This document shows positions 1-8,051 of a DNA stretch of 64,000 nt, one piece after another; the first letter of the stretch is position 1; each line of letters begins with the position of its first letter. Origin of the DNA: Candidatus Amarobacter glycogenicus (GTDB lineage: Bacteria > Chloroflexota > Dehalococcoidia > Tepidiformales > Tepidiformaceae); contig JADJZF010000005.1 in NCBI GenBank assembly GCA_016719395.1, positions 1 to 64,000 on the forward strand, read 5' to 3'. The position numbers were made by a program, and so were the translations under genes. Below the pieces are notes generated by a model that made no database searches, had not been told where the DNA came from, and saw only the letters and a program-made list of their open reading frames with translations.

Positions 1-41
1 TGTCCGACGTTTGGGCTATGATGCGACTCATATGTCGGACA
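1..41. promoter_or_regulatory. Inverted repeat at the abiE start (candidate operator)
   Basis: A perfect 8-bp inverted repeat, TGTCCGAC at 1-8 and GTCGGACA at 34-41, flanks and overlaps the start of the AbiEi-like frame. AbiEi antitoxins are known to bind inverted repeats in their own promoter, so this is probably the autoregulatory operator. The window edge may cut off more of it. Confidence 0.5.
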
Positions 42-667
42 CGGCGCATGATCAGCTCTACCAGGTCGCCGAGCAGCAGGCAGGCTACTTTACCGCGAGT
101 CAAGCGGACTCTGCGGGCATCGCTCGGAGCACGCTTCGCTACCACGCGCGCCCGGGAGGACGGTTTGAGCGAGTCAGACGAGGCCTCTATCGGCTACGAC
201 ACTTCCCCTCAAGCCCCTACGAACACGTCGTTGCGGCATGGCTGCCGCTCCGGCCGACGGGAGCGGTGGTCTCCCACGAAAGCGCGCTGGAACTCTATGG
301 GCTCACCGACGTCATCCCAACGGCTGTTCACCTGTCCATCCCACGTGCCAAGCGTGGCGTTCGTCCACGTCCGGGCGTACGGATTCACACGCTCGAGGTC
401 CCACTCCGAAGGTGACGAAGTCAGAACCGTTGATGGAATCGCGGTGACCAGCTCCCGAGCGGACGCTCGTGGACGCGCTGGAAGTCGGCTCGGCGCCTGA
501 ACAGATCGATCTTGCTGTTCGGCAGGCCATTGATCGCGGTGTGACCACACCTCGTCGGCTCGCGAGTGGGTGAGGCCCGAGCGGCCCGACTCGTCCATCT
601 GATAGAAGCGCTATCCGGCGAGTTCCCCGTGGGTACAGACTGCTGCCGCGTTTCGTCGTGCCCTTGA
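32..667 (+). pseudogene. Broken type IV antitoxin (AbiEi family)
   Basis: The N-terminal part, from ATG 32 (a TTG at 11 is possible), encodes a winged-helix AbiEi-type domain with QVAEQQAGYFTASQA, then GRFERVRRGLYRL and VVSHESALELYGL. That frame stops at 413-415. The expected continuation is split over the other frames: DEVRTVDGIAVTS, then PERTLVDALEVGSAPEQID from 454, then LVHLIEALSG ending at 667. At least three frameshifts are needed to read through, so the antitoxin is not functional as one protein. It precedes an equally broken AbiEii partner in the usual order. Confidence 0.75.
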
Positions 668-1510
668 AGATCGGCTGAAGGAACGCAGTCATCGAGATGG
701 TTCCCGGCTTGCCCGGCTGCGGAAGCACGTTGCATTCGATCGGTTCCTCGCTCGCCTCCTGCGGGTCGCTCCGGACCAGTGGGCGCTGAAAGGCGGGTTC
801 GCCCTCCAACTACTAATGTCGGATCGGGCGCGCACGACTCGAGATGTCGATCTGGCCTGGCACGTACACGAGGACGAGCTGCTGGACAGGCTGATCGAGG
901 CAACGATTGAAGACCTGGGTGACTTCTTCACGTTCCGCGTGGAAAGGACGCCTGCTGACCCCGACCGTATGGGCGGCGCGCACCAGTTCCGGGTGGAAGC
1001 CCCGCTCGCCGGCCGGCTCTTCGAGACGTTTCTGTTGGATGTTGGGGAGGGGGACAGCGTCGTCGCTCAGCCTGAGGTACTTACAACCCCGGACCTGCTC
1101 GGGTTCGCCGACATCGAACCGGTCAAAGTTCCCCGTGATTCCCCTGACGCGTCAGGTTGCTGAAGCTGCACGCCTACACGCGACGATATGAAGGGGCAGA
1201 GTCAGGCCGTCCCAAAGACCTGGTTGATCTGGCGCTGATCGCTCAGTTGTTCTCGCTGGACGCGGCTCGATTTCTGCTCGATCTTCGGGAGGTCTTCGCC
1301 AGCCGCGGCAATCCATGCGAACTCCCATCGGATCTCCCGAGCCCACCGGCGGAGTGGCGTGTCCCATATCGCCAGCTTGCTCTCGAAGTGGGCTTGGACG
1401 CTGATCTGAACGCCGGTCATACGGCTGCGGCGGCAATGCTCGATTCCGTTCTGCAGGGCAAGGTCCAATCGGGTGCCTGGAATCCGCAGGCACAGCGCTG
1501 GGATGGGTGA
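630..1510 (+). pseudogene. Broken AbiEii-type nucleotidyltransferase toxin
   Basis: The family's N-terminal segment reads FDRFLARLLRVAPDQW-ALKGGFALQLL, followed by RARTTRDVDLAW with the paired acidic residues of the nucleotidyltransferase site. No ATG, GTG or TTG lies in frame before ATG 816, which is inside the conserved core, so the 5' end is also damaged. The frame shifts near 1130 and again near 1160. The C-terminal third (KLHAYTRRYEGAESGRPKD, then DLVDLALIAQLF) resumes at 1157 and stops at 1510. Together with the upstream antitoxin this is a dead type IV toxin-antitoxin module. Confidence 0.75.
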
Positions 1511-1548
1511 GCCTACGCTGGCTCTCACTGCCCGGAGCACCCCCCTGC

Positions 1549-1578
1549 TGCCGACATTTTGCCGACCAACTTGCCGAC
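1549..1578 (+). repeat. Three TGCCGAC direct repeats, one helical turn apart
   Basis: TGCCGAC occurs at 1549-1555, 1560-1566 and 1572-1578, spaced 11 and 12 bp. Such phased short repeats next to a tRNA 3' end resemble integrase arm-type or excisionase binding sites. That reading is inference only. Confidence 0.4.
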
Positions 1579-1689
1579 ATGGGGTGGTACAGCGCCCCAC
1601 TCCGCCGGATCGACCCCCGCGCGCTCAGATTCAAACCGGAACATAAGTGACGATTTGGGACGCCTCCAAACAGGGTGGGATGGGCCTGA

Positions 1690-1739
1690 ACGGACTTTTA
1701 ATCCATTGGTCGAGAGTTCGAATCTCTCCGGGCCTACCA
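1690..1739 (+). tRNA. 3' fragment of tRNA-Lys (TTT), no 5' half
   Basis: The anticodon arm (loop CTTTTAA at 1695-1701, anticodon TTT at 1697-1699), T arm (stem GAGAG/CTCTC around TTCGAAT, 1712-1728), 3' acceptor strand CGGGCCT, discriminator A and encoded CCA (1737-1739) are all present. The matching 5' acceptor strand (AGGCCCG) and a D arm are absent upstream, and the anticodon stem has a C-A mismatch. This is therefore a partial copy, as left when an element integrates into a tRNA 3' end. Confidence 0.6.
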
Positions 1740-1911
1740 GAAATCGAAGCCGGCGACCGCGAATGTCTCCACTGTCGTGCGCGACTGCCCGCTCCAGCTG
1801 GCGCCGGCGTTTCACCGTTCGACGCGGCCGGGCACGGCCACCGCGGAGCCCCAGACCATCGGGTTCAGACATCCCGCGACCGAATCGCCGTTCGTGGGCG
1901 TCATCGTCTAG

Positions 1912-3204
1912 TCACTCCGAGATAGGGATTCGGACCGTGAAGGTTGTGCCCACATCAGGCTGGGACGTGACACCAACGGTGCCCCCGTGTGCCTCCACGA
2001 TCCCCTTGGTGATGGCCAGACCGAGTCCTGCACCGTCCGAACCGGTGTCCCCCCGCATGCGGGATCGCTCCGCGCGGTAAAACCTTGTCCAGACGTGCGG
2101 CAAAACGGCGGGCTCTATCCCCTCGCCCGTATCGGCGACTTCCAGCGACACGTGGTCCTCACTTTCCGCGACACTCACGGACACTCGGCCGCCCGGCGGA
2201 GTGTGCTCAAGTGCGTTGCGCAGCAGGTTCGAAACCGCCCGTTCGAGCCTGTCGCCGTCGAGTAGTGCCGGGCGCGTCTCGCCGGTCACGTCGAGATCCA
2301 GTGTCAGCCCGGCCCGCTCGGCGCGCGGCCGCATTGCGGAGACCACATCTCCGACGATTTCACGCAGCGCCACGCGGTCGCGCTGGAGCCGCAGCGCGCC
2401 GGCATCGATCTGCGCCAGCTCGAAAAGGTCATCGATCATCCGGTTCAGCCGATCGACATCGCGACGAATCGTGACGAAGTAACGCTTCATCCCGACAGCG
2501 TCGCTCACGACCCCGTCGTCGAGCGCATCGACCACCGCTCGGATGGTGGAAAGCGGCGTACGCAGATCGTGCGAAATCGCTGCCGTCAGTTCTCGCCGCT
2601 CGGCATCGAGCGCGACCCGCTCTGCTCGTGCTTCGGCCAGGCGCCGTGCCAGGGTGTTCACGTCCTCCGCCAGCGCGGCGACTTCGTCGGAGCCACGCAT
2701 GCTCGTCACTCCCTCGAGATTTCCCTCCGCCAGGTCGCGGATCCTGCGAGTCACGACGAACAGACGGGCGAGTGTTCGCGAGGTCACCCAGCTCGTCAAA
2801 AAGACCGACATGACCGCACTGAAGGTCGATACCGCCAACAGCACCTGTAAGTCGTGGTCGCCAGAGATGAACATCAGCTCCGCGAGGATCAGGATGGTCG
2901 CAATACTGGTCGCGCTTCCGAGCAAGGCGACCAGGATCGCCTGCCCGCGCAGCCCGAGGACACTCCGCCGTTCCATCCAGCGGGCGGCAGCCCAGCACCC
3001 GGCCACAGCCAGCACACCGGCGAGCGCCAGGTACACGCCAAGCTCGATGAGATCTCCCGCCGGTGGGTGGAGCAGCACCTGGGCGAGCAGCAGCGCCACC
3101 CCGGTAGCCAGGGAAACGACTGCGGCCGAAGCCACCCACCACTGGGCCGACGAGCGAATCACCCGGCGCCGAAGCGTTTCATGGCTCAAATTTGTACCCC
3201 ACAC
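1912..3204 (-). CDS. Membrane sensor histidine kinase
   Basis: Four hydrophobic segments fill the first ~150 residues, followed by a HAMP linker (RIRDLAEGNLEGV), a HisKA domain with phospho-acceptor His in AISHDLRTPLS (about residue 212) and a HATPase domain with N box NLLRNALEHTP, G1 DTGEGI and G2 GAGLGLAITKGI. There is little extracytoplasmic loop, so it probably senses a membrane or intramembrane cue. The gene overlaps the 3' end of the upstream regulator; GTG 3204 or TTG 3189 (11-nt overlap) are both plausible starts. It forms a two-component pair with the OmpR-type regulator. Confidence 0.9.
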   Translation of the reverse strand: MWGTNLSHETLRRRVIRSSAQWWVASAAVVSLATGVALLLAQVLLHPPAGDLIELGVYLALAGVLAVAGCWAAARWMERRSVLGLRGQAILVALLGSATSIATILILAELMFISGDHDLQVLLAVSTFSAVMSVFLTSWVTSRTLARLFVVTRRIRDLAEGNLEGVTSMRGSDEVAALAEDVNTLARRLAEARAERVALDAERRELTAAISHDLRTPLSTIRAVVDALDDGVVSDAVGMKRYFVTIRRDVDRLNRMIDDLFELAQIDAGALRLQRDRVALREIVGDVVSAMRPRAERAGLTLDLDVTGETRPALLDGDRLERAVSNLLRNALEHTPPGGRVSVSVAESEDHVSLEVADTGEGIEPAVLPHVWTRFYRAERSRMRGDTGSDGAGLGLAITKGIVEAHGGTVGVTSQPDVGTTFTVRIPISE

Positions 3205-3856
3205 CCCAGACCGTGCGGACATGCACCGGCCGTGAGGCGTCTGCTTCGATTTTCGCGCGAAGGCGCCGCACATGGACGGTCACCGTGCTGGCATCGCCTT
3301 CGAACTCATCCTCCCAAAGTGAGGACAGGAGCTGTTCGCGCGCGAACACCTGGCGCGGATGGCTGGCCAGGTGAAAGAGGATGTCGAACTCTCGTACCGT
3401 CAGCGCAACCTGCCGCCCATCGACCTCGACCGACCGCGCCACGGCGTCGATCTGGAGGCCGTCGAAGCTCAGCTTCTCCGCTCGCGCGGTCTGTTCGCTC
3501 GTCCGCCGCAGCACTGCCCGCACCCGAGATGTCAGCTCCCGCGGGCTGAACGGCTTGGTCACGTAGTCATCGGCCCCCAGGTCCAGCCCCCGTAGACGGT
3601 CGCGTTCGTCGCCGCGGGCGGTGAGCATGATGACTGGCGTCTTGCTCGCTTCGCGCAGCCTCTTGAACACCGCTATCCCATCCATCCGTGGCAACATCAG
3701 GTCCAGCACAATCAGGTCCGGCATCCGCCGGTCGAACTCGTCGCACGCGGCTACGCCGTCGAACACGATGGTCACCTCGTGGCCGTCGAGGCGCAGGTAG
3801 CGCTCCACGACTTCTGCCACCATTGGCTCATCTTCGACGACCAGGATGCGGCTCAT
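3179..3856 (-). CDS. OmpR/PhoB-family response regulator
   Basis: The receiver domain begins MSRILVVEDEPM and carries phospho-acceptor Asp52 (LIVLDLMLPRMDG) and Lys101 (YVTKPF). A C-terminal winged helix follows (LTVREFDILFHLASHP, then TVTVHVRRLRAKIE, ending VWGVGYKFEP). ATG 3856 places the first beta strand at the N-terminus; longer versions add a non-conserved tail. The gene is divergent from the radical SAM cluster, and the intergenic region has paired 11-bp-spaced half-sites typical of this family. It probably regulates itself and the cluster. Confidence 0.92.
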   Translation of the reverse strand: MSRILVVEDEPMVAEVVERYLRLDGHEVTIVFDGVAACDEFDRRMPDLIVLDLMLPRMDGIAVFKRLREASKTPVIMLTARGDERDRLRGLDLGADDYVTKPFSPRELTSRVRAVLRRTSEQTARAEKLSFDGLQIDAVARSVEVDGRQVALTVREFDILFHLASHPRQVFAREQLLSSLWEDEFEGDASTVTVHVRRLRAKIEADASRPVHVRTVWGVGYKFEP

Positions 3857-3885
3857 GGCGAGGCTCCGAGGGTATCGACAGGTTC

Positions 3886-3961
3886 TTACGGAAGCATTAC
3901 GCACGGGGATGCCTGCGGAAAGACAGCGCGTAAGGGTTCCGTAATTTCTTGGTCCTACGCT
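3886..3961. promoter_or_regulatory. Divergent operator and leaderless promoter of the radical SAM cluster
   Basis: TTACG occurs at 3886-3890 and 3897-3901, and the inverted form CGTAA at 3929-3933 and 3940-3944, each pair spaced exactly 11 bp. The outer arms read TTACGGAA and TTCCGTAA. The right-hand pair ends 11 bp before a -10 element TACGCT (3956-3961), where a -35 would be, and GTG 3968 follows after 6 nt. That is the geometry of a PhoB/OmpR-activated, leaderless promoter. The left-hand pair points at the regulator gene. Confidence 0.6.
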
Positions 3962-3967
3962 CCCTGC

Positions 3968-4765
3968 GTGACGAACTCAACCGCCGTTCCCGCCACGCTC
4001 GCCCGGCGCCTCTGGCTGTACACGAATTTCGATTGCAACCTTGCTTGCACGTACTGCCTCTCCTCATCTTCGCCCCGGGCCGCGCGCCGGGCGATCGCAC
4101 TGGAAGACTTCCGCCGCCTGATCGACGAAGCACGCGGGGCCGGCATCGAAGAGTGCTTCCTCACGGGGGGTGAGCCGTTTCTGTTGCCAGACATCTTCGA
4201 TCGCCTGCGCTACGCGGCCGAACGCCTGCCCACCACCGTATTGACTAACGGCATGCTCCTGGCGGGGGCCCGCTTCGAACGCCTGCGCCAGCTCCAACCG
4301 CTGCCGCTCACCATCCAGATCAGCCTTGATGGCGCCTGCGCCGACTGCCACGACGCGTTCCGCGGGCGTGGCTCATGGGCGAAGACGGTCGCTGCGATCC
4401 GTGCGCTCCTCGATGCCGGCTTCCACGTCGCCATCGGGGCCACAGAAACGAATGTGAACCGGCCGCACATCGAGAAGCTGAGGGAGTTCGTGCGGAAGCT
4501 CGGCATCCTGGACGAAGACATCTTCGTCCGGCCCCTCACGCGCCGCGGGCTCAGCGCGGAGGGCCTGGATCTGAGGCCGGAGGATCTCGCACCCGAGCTC
4601 ACGGTCACCGTCGACGGGGCCTTCTGGCATCCTCAGTCGGCTGGCGAAGCCATGCTGATCTCACGTTCGATCTTTCCGCTGGATGGCACGCTCGCCGTTC
4701 TTCGCGCCAATTTGGAAGCCATGACGGCCGGCGGTGGGGCCCCCAGGCAGTACCGCTGCGCCTAG
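3968..4765 (+). CDS. Radical SAM protein
   Basis: The CxxxCxxC iron-sulphur motif CNLACTYC lies at residues 23-30, with LTGGEPFLLPD (SAM-binding GGE) and ISLDGACADCHDAF further on. It is 265 residues long and has no evident SPASM domain; the C-terminus ends RQYRCA. GTG 3968 was chosen because a -10 hexamer lies 6 nt upstream; earlier frame is unconserved. It is the first gene of a run that also holds a DoxX protein, a flavoprotein, a PhnD-like protein and transferases. The substrate is unknown. A PqqE/MoaA-like role in modifying a small molecule or peptide is possible. Confidence 0.85.
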   Translation: MTNSTAVPATLARRLWLYTNFDCNLACTYCLSSSSPRAARRAIALEDFRRLIDEARGAGIEECFLTGGEPFLLPDIFDRLRYAAERLPTTVLTNGMLLAGARFERLRQLQPLPLTIQISLDGACADCHDAFRGRGSWAKTVAAIRALLDAGFHVAIGATETNVNRPHIEKLREFVRKLGILDEDIFVRPLTRRGLSAEGLDLRPEDLAPELTVTVDGAFWHPQSAGEAMLISRSIFPLDGTLAVLRANLEAMTAGGGAPRQYRCA

Positions 4766-4781
4766 AAAGGAACGTCCCACG

Positions 4782-5333
4782 ATGAGCATTCTTCCTCGCA
4801 CGGTGGCCGGCGAGCACCAACCTCCCTGGCGCGACCGCCTGGTGGGCCCGGGCATCGCCTTCCTCCGCGTTGGCTTCGGCCTGGTCTTCCTCAGCAACGG
4901 TCTCGCCAAGGCGACCGGCTGGGACGGTGTTCATCCGTTCCCTGGGTTCCTGATCGACTTCGATGGTGCGAAGGAGATCCTCAGGTTCGATGTCCAGACG
5001 CACCCGGTAGGACCGTACAAGGACTTCATCGAAGACGTCGTCCTCGCGAATTACACGCTCTTCGGAGTCCTGCTCACGATCACGGAACTCTTCATCGGCG
5101 TTTCGCTCATCACCGGGGCCTTCTCGAACATCGGCGCGCTCACGGGCGCCGCCTTTGCCCTTCACCTGAACTTCGCCAACTGGGATCGGGACATCTGGGT
5201 GTGGGAGTACGCCGTCGAGTGGATCCCGTTGATCGGGCTGGCACTCATCGGTTCGGGGAGGTACCTCGGGCTCGACGCCGCAGCCGCGCAATTCTTGCCC
5301 CGGAAACTTCGGCGCTGGCCCTTCACGGGCTAA
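4782..5333 (+). CDS. DoxX-like membrane protein
   Basis: The 183-residue protein has about four membrane segments, starting with AFLRVGFGLVFLSNGLAKAT, a pattern seen in the DoxX/DoxD family of quinone- or oxidoreductase-associated proteins. A moderate ribosome site (AGAAAGGA) precedes ATG 4782. It sits 16 bp after the radical SAM gene and just before the flavoprotein, consistent with co-transcription and a possible electron-transfer role at the membrane. No catalytic residue can be assigned. Confidence 0.75.
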   Translation: MSILPRTVAGEHQPPWRDRLVGPGIAFLRVGFGLVFLSNGLAKATGWDGVHPFPGFLIDFDGAKEILRFDVQTHPVGPYKDFIEDVVLANYTLFGVLLTITELFIGVSLITGAFSNIGALTGAAFALHLNFANWDRDIWVWEYAVEWIPLIGLALIGSGRYLGLDAAAAQFLPRKLRRWPFTG

Positions 5334-5358
5334 TTCAACTCAAAGGACATCGCTCTCT

Positions 5359-6492
5359 ATGCAGGCAACGCTTACCAGCAGCTACCAGGAACGCCTGGGC
5401 ACGATCATTGCCGACGTCGTCGGTCCACAAGCCGAAGCGATTGACCGCGAGGCGGTCTTCCCCGGGCAGGGCATCGCCGCCCTGGCTGAATCCGGCCTCC
5501 TCGGCCTGATCAGCGCACGCGAGGTCGGCGGGCTCGGCTTCGGCCTGGCGGAGGCCGCCGACATGATCGAACAAGTGGCGCAGTACTGTGGCTCCACCGC
5601 CATGGTCGTGTGCATGCACTTCGCCGCGGTCGCGGTGATCGAAGCGCATGGAACGCTCGCTGTCCGCGAGGACGTGGCGCGCGGCCGGGCCTTGGCCACG
5701 CTGGCGTTCTCCGAAAGCGGTTCTCGTAGTCACTTCTGGCAGCCACTCGGCACGGCGACCCCGGGAGTCGACGGTGTGAGGCTCGACGGCGCCAAGAGCT
5801 GGGTCACGTCCGCAGCCAAAGCTGACCTCTACATCTGGTCGAGCCGACCGCTCGCCGGCGAAGGCGCCAGCTCTCTCTGGCTGGTCCCGGCCGCCACCTC
5901 CGGTCTCCGCGTCATTGGCGCGTTCGATGGACTGGGCCTTCGCGGAAACTGCTCGAGCCCGATCACCGCCGAAGCCGCCATCGTCGCCCCCGATGCGATG
6001 CTCGGGCCTGACGGCGGCGGCTTCGACATCATGATGAGCACCGTCCTGCCCTTCTTCCAGGTGATGAACGCTGCCGTCGCCCTCGGCACCATGGAAGCCG
6101 CGACGCGCAAGGCCGCCGGCCACGTCAGCGCGACCCGTTTCGAACACCTCGGACAGGCCCTCGCCGACCTCCCGACCATCCGGGCCTACATCGCCCGGAT
6201 GCGGATCAAGACAGACCTCGCCCGCTCCCTTCTGCTCGACACCATCGACGCCGCTCGGTCCGGTCGCGAGGACGCCATGCTGAAGGTACTTGAGGTGAAA
6301 GCCGCAGCCGGGGAGCTCTCCACAGAGGTCACCGACCTCGGCATGCGGGTTTGCGGGGGCGCGGCGTTTCGCAAGGAGGTCGGCGTGGAGCGCCACTTCC
6401 GCGATTCCCGGGCCGCAACGGCAATGGCCCCGACTACCGACGTGCTCTACGAATTCATCGGCCGGGCCGCCTGTGGCCTGCCCCTTTTCTAA
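5359..6492 (+). CDS. Acyl-CoA dehydrogenase-fold flavoprotein
   Basis: This is a full-length (377 aa) acyl-CoA dehydrogenase-superfamily protein: N-terminal helical domain, FSESGSRSHFW in place of the usual TEP segment, a central beta domain (GAKSWVTSAAKAD) and a C-terminal helical domain (RVCGGAAFRKEVGVERHFRD). The C-terminal region reads APTTDVLYEFIGR rather than YEGT, so the usual catalytic Glu context is missing. That points to a flavin monooxygenase-like or otherwise atypical member instead of a beta-oxidation enzyme. Its place inside a radical SAM/transferase cluster agrees with a biosynthetic role. Confidence 0.82.
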   Translation: MQATLTSSYQERLGTIIADVVGPQAEAIDREAVFPGQGIAALAESGLLGLISAREVGGLGFGLAEAADMIEQVAQYCGSTAMVVCMHFAAVAVIEAHGTLAVREDVARGRALATLAFSESGSRSHFWQPLGTATPGVDGVRLDGAKSWVTSAAKADLYIWSSRPLAGEGASSLWLVPAATSGLRVIGAFDGLGLRGNCSSPITAEAAIVAPDAMLGPDGGGFDIMMSTVLPFFQVMNAAVALGTMEAATRKAAGHVSATRFEHLGQALADLPTIRAYIARMRIKTDLARSLLLDTIDAARSGREDAMLKVLEVKAAAGELSTEVTDLGMRVCGGAAFRKEVGVERHFRDSRAATAMAPTTDVLYEFIGRAACGLPLF

Positions 6493-6516
6493 CTCTTCTC
6501 CGGGAGGTCGATTGCG

Positions 6517-7368
6517 ATGTCAGGTGAAACTCTGGTACTTGGGGCGGTGGCCTATGACCCGAAGGTGGTCACCATCTGGGAAGGCTTCCGGCGCTATCTC
6601 GGCGCGCGCGGCCTGGCCTTCGACTACGTCCTCTACTCGAACTACGAATCCCAGGTCGATGCCCTGCTCAGCGGCAACGTCCAGGTCGCCTGGAACTCCC
6701 CGCTGGCGTGGTTGAACGCGGAGCGGCGGGCGTTCGCAGACGGTCTGGCCGTCTCCGCACTCTGCATGCGAGATACCGACCTGGACAACCGATCGGTGAT
6801 TGTCTCCCGCGCCGCGGACTCCGTGCGCTCCCTCGCCGACCTTCGCGGCCGAACAGTCGCTGTCGGCGCGACCGATTCTCCCCAGGCGACCCTCATCCCG
6901 CTCGCCCACCTCGCACGCCAGGGCTTGCGCGCCGGGATCGACATCGAAGTGCTCCGCCACGAGGTCCTTGCTGGGCTTCACGGCGACCACGTCGGCGGCG
7001 AACGGCAGGCTGCGGAATCCCTCGTCGCCGGTGAGGCGGCCGCCGCTTGCCTGCACGAGTGGAACTACCAGGCGTTCATCGAAGATGGGCTCTTCGACCC
7101 GTTGAGCACGGTTGTCCTCGCTTACACCGAGCCCTACGACCACTGCAACATGACCGCAGGACCGGCCGCTGCAGCCGCGTCCGTCGCACGCCTGCGGCAG
7201 TTGCTGCTCCAAATGGACGCCGCCGACCCGGAGGTGGGTGTCCTGTTTCAGCTCGAGGGCCTGACTCGCTGGGTGCCAGCCCGGACATCGGGCTACGGCC
7301 AGCTCGCGGCCGCGATCGCCGGCCCCAGCGGCGGGACCTCAGGCATCAGGCGAGAGGTAGCCGTCTAA
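6517..7368 (+). CDS. PhnD/SsuA-type substrate-binding domain protein without signal peptide
   Basis: The fold signature is that of a periplasmic binding protein of the phosphonate/transferrin class: LVLGAVAYDPKVVTIWEGF, YESQVDALLSGNVQVAWNSP, then SVRSLADLRGRTVAVGATDS. No signal peptide, lipobox or adjacent permease or ATPase is present, so it is predicted to stay in the cytoplasm and probably acts as an enzyme or ligand sensor. Its TAA overlaps the ATG of the next gene by one base, indicating tight coupling. It is distinct from the phnD at 13084. Confidence 0.75.
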   Translation: MSGETLVLGAVAYDPKVVTIWEGFRRYLGARGLAFDYVLYSNYESQVDALLSGNVQVAWNSPLAWLNAERRAFADGLAVSALCMRDTDLDNRSVIVSRAADSVRSLADLRGRTVAVGATDSPQATLIPLAHLARQGLRAGIDIEVLRHEVLAGLHGDHVGGERQAAESLVAGEAAAACLHEWNYQAFIEDGLFDPLSTVVLAYTEPYDHCNMTAGPAAAAASVARLRQLLLQMDAADPEVGVLFQLEGLTRWVPARTSGYGQLAAAIAGPSGGTSGIRREVAV

Positions 7369-8051
7369 TGCCCGGCCGCTGCGTGGTGGTGATGGCGAAG
7401 CGGCCCCGCGAGGGAGCGGTCAAGACGCGGCTCGGAGCCGATCTCGGCGAGGAAGCCGCATGCCGCCTCTACGAAGCGTTCCTGTTCGATACCCTCGATG
7501 CCTGCGCCGCAGCGGACGCGACGACGATGGTCGCCTTCACACCGGTGACCGAAGCAGCCTGGTTTCGGCACTTCGCGCCAGGGCTGCTGCTCTCGGCCCA
7601 GCCGGAGGGCTCATTCGGCGAGCGGCTCCGTGCGGCCATGCAGGCGGCCTTCGGTGCCGGCTTCAGCACTGTCGCCGTCATCGGCTCCGATGTCCCCCAC
7701 CTTCGGTCCGCGACGATCGACGCCGGCCTCGACATCGCCGCTCGCGGGACGGCCGCCCTCGCGCCAACCGCCGACGGCGGCTACTGCCTTCTTGCGTTGG
7801 GAGCACCACGACCGGAGCTCTTCGAGGACATCGACTGGAGCAGCGGTCGCGAGCTTGCCCAAACCATTCAGCGAATCCGTGCCGCCGAACTCGATTTCGA
7901 GATGCTGACCGAGACGTTCGACATCGACACGTTCTCCGACCTTCGGCGCCTGGCCCGCGCCATCGCCGAGGGCGAAGCCACGTGCCGCCGGACTGCGGAC
8001 ACGCTTCGGCTCCTCGATTTCGAACTGCTGGAACTGGAGCCCGTCCCATGA
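7368..8051 (+). CDS. DUF2064 (TIGR04282-type) nucleotidyl/glycosyl transferase
   Basis: The N-terminus CVVVMAKRPREGAVKTRL and the later VIGSDVPHLRSATID and LAPTADGGYCLLALG segments are diagnostic of the DUF2064/TIGR04282 family, a GT-A-fold transferase related to CofC-like enzymes. The family was named for its association with radical SAM/selenodomain genes and has been linked to arsenosugar biosynthesis. Here it lies directly between the PhnD-like gene and the second radical SAM gene, overlapping both by 1-4 bases, so all three are probably translated together. Confidence 0.85.
   Translation: MPGRCVVVMAKRPREGAVKTRLGADLGEEAACRLYEAFLFDTLDACAAADATTMVAFTPVTEAAWFRHFAPGLLLSAQPEGSFGERLRAAMQAAFGAGFSTVAVIGSDVPHLRSATIDAGLDIAARGTAALAPTADGGYCLLALGAPRPELFEDIDWSSGRELAQTIQRIRAAELDFEMLTETFDIDTFSDLRRLARAIAEGEATCRRTADTLRLLDFELLELEPVP

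Larger units (their letters stand above)
1511..1911. other. Gene-free stretch beside a tRNA scar
   Basis: About 400 bases hold no convincing coding frame. The recognisable contents are a threefold TGCCGAC repeat (1549-1578) and a partial tRNA-Lys (1690-1739). No integrase or insertion sequence is visible here. The rest, 1740-1911, shows nothing I can name. Confidence 0.5.

Noticed and set aside
1683..1739. Complete tRNA-Lys gene
   Set aside because: The 5' acceptor strand and D arm are missing, so only a 3' half can be supported.
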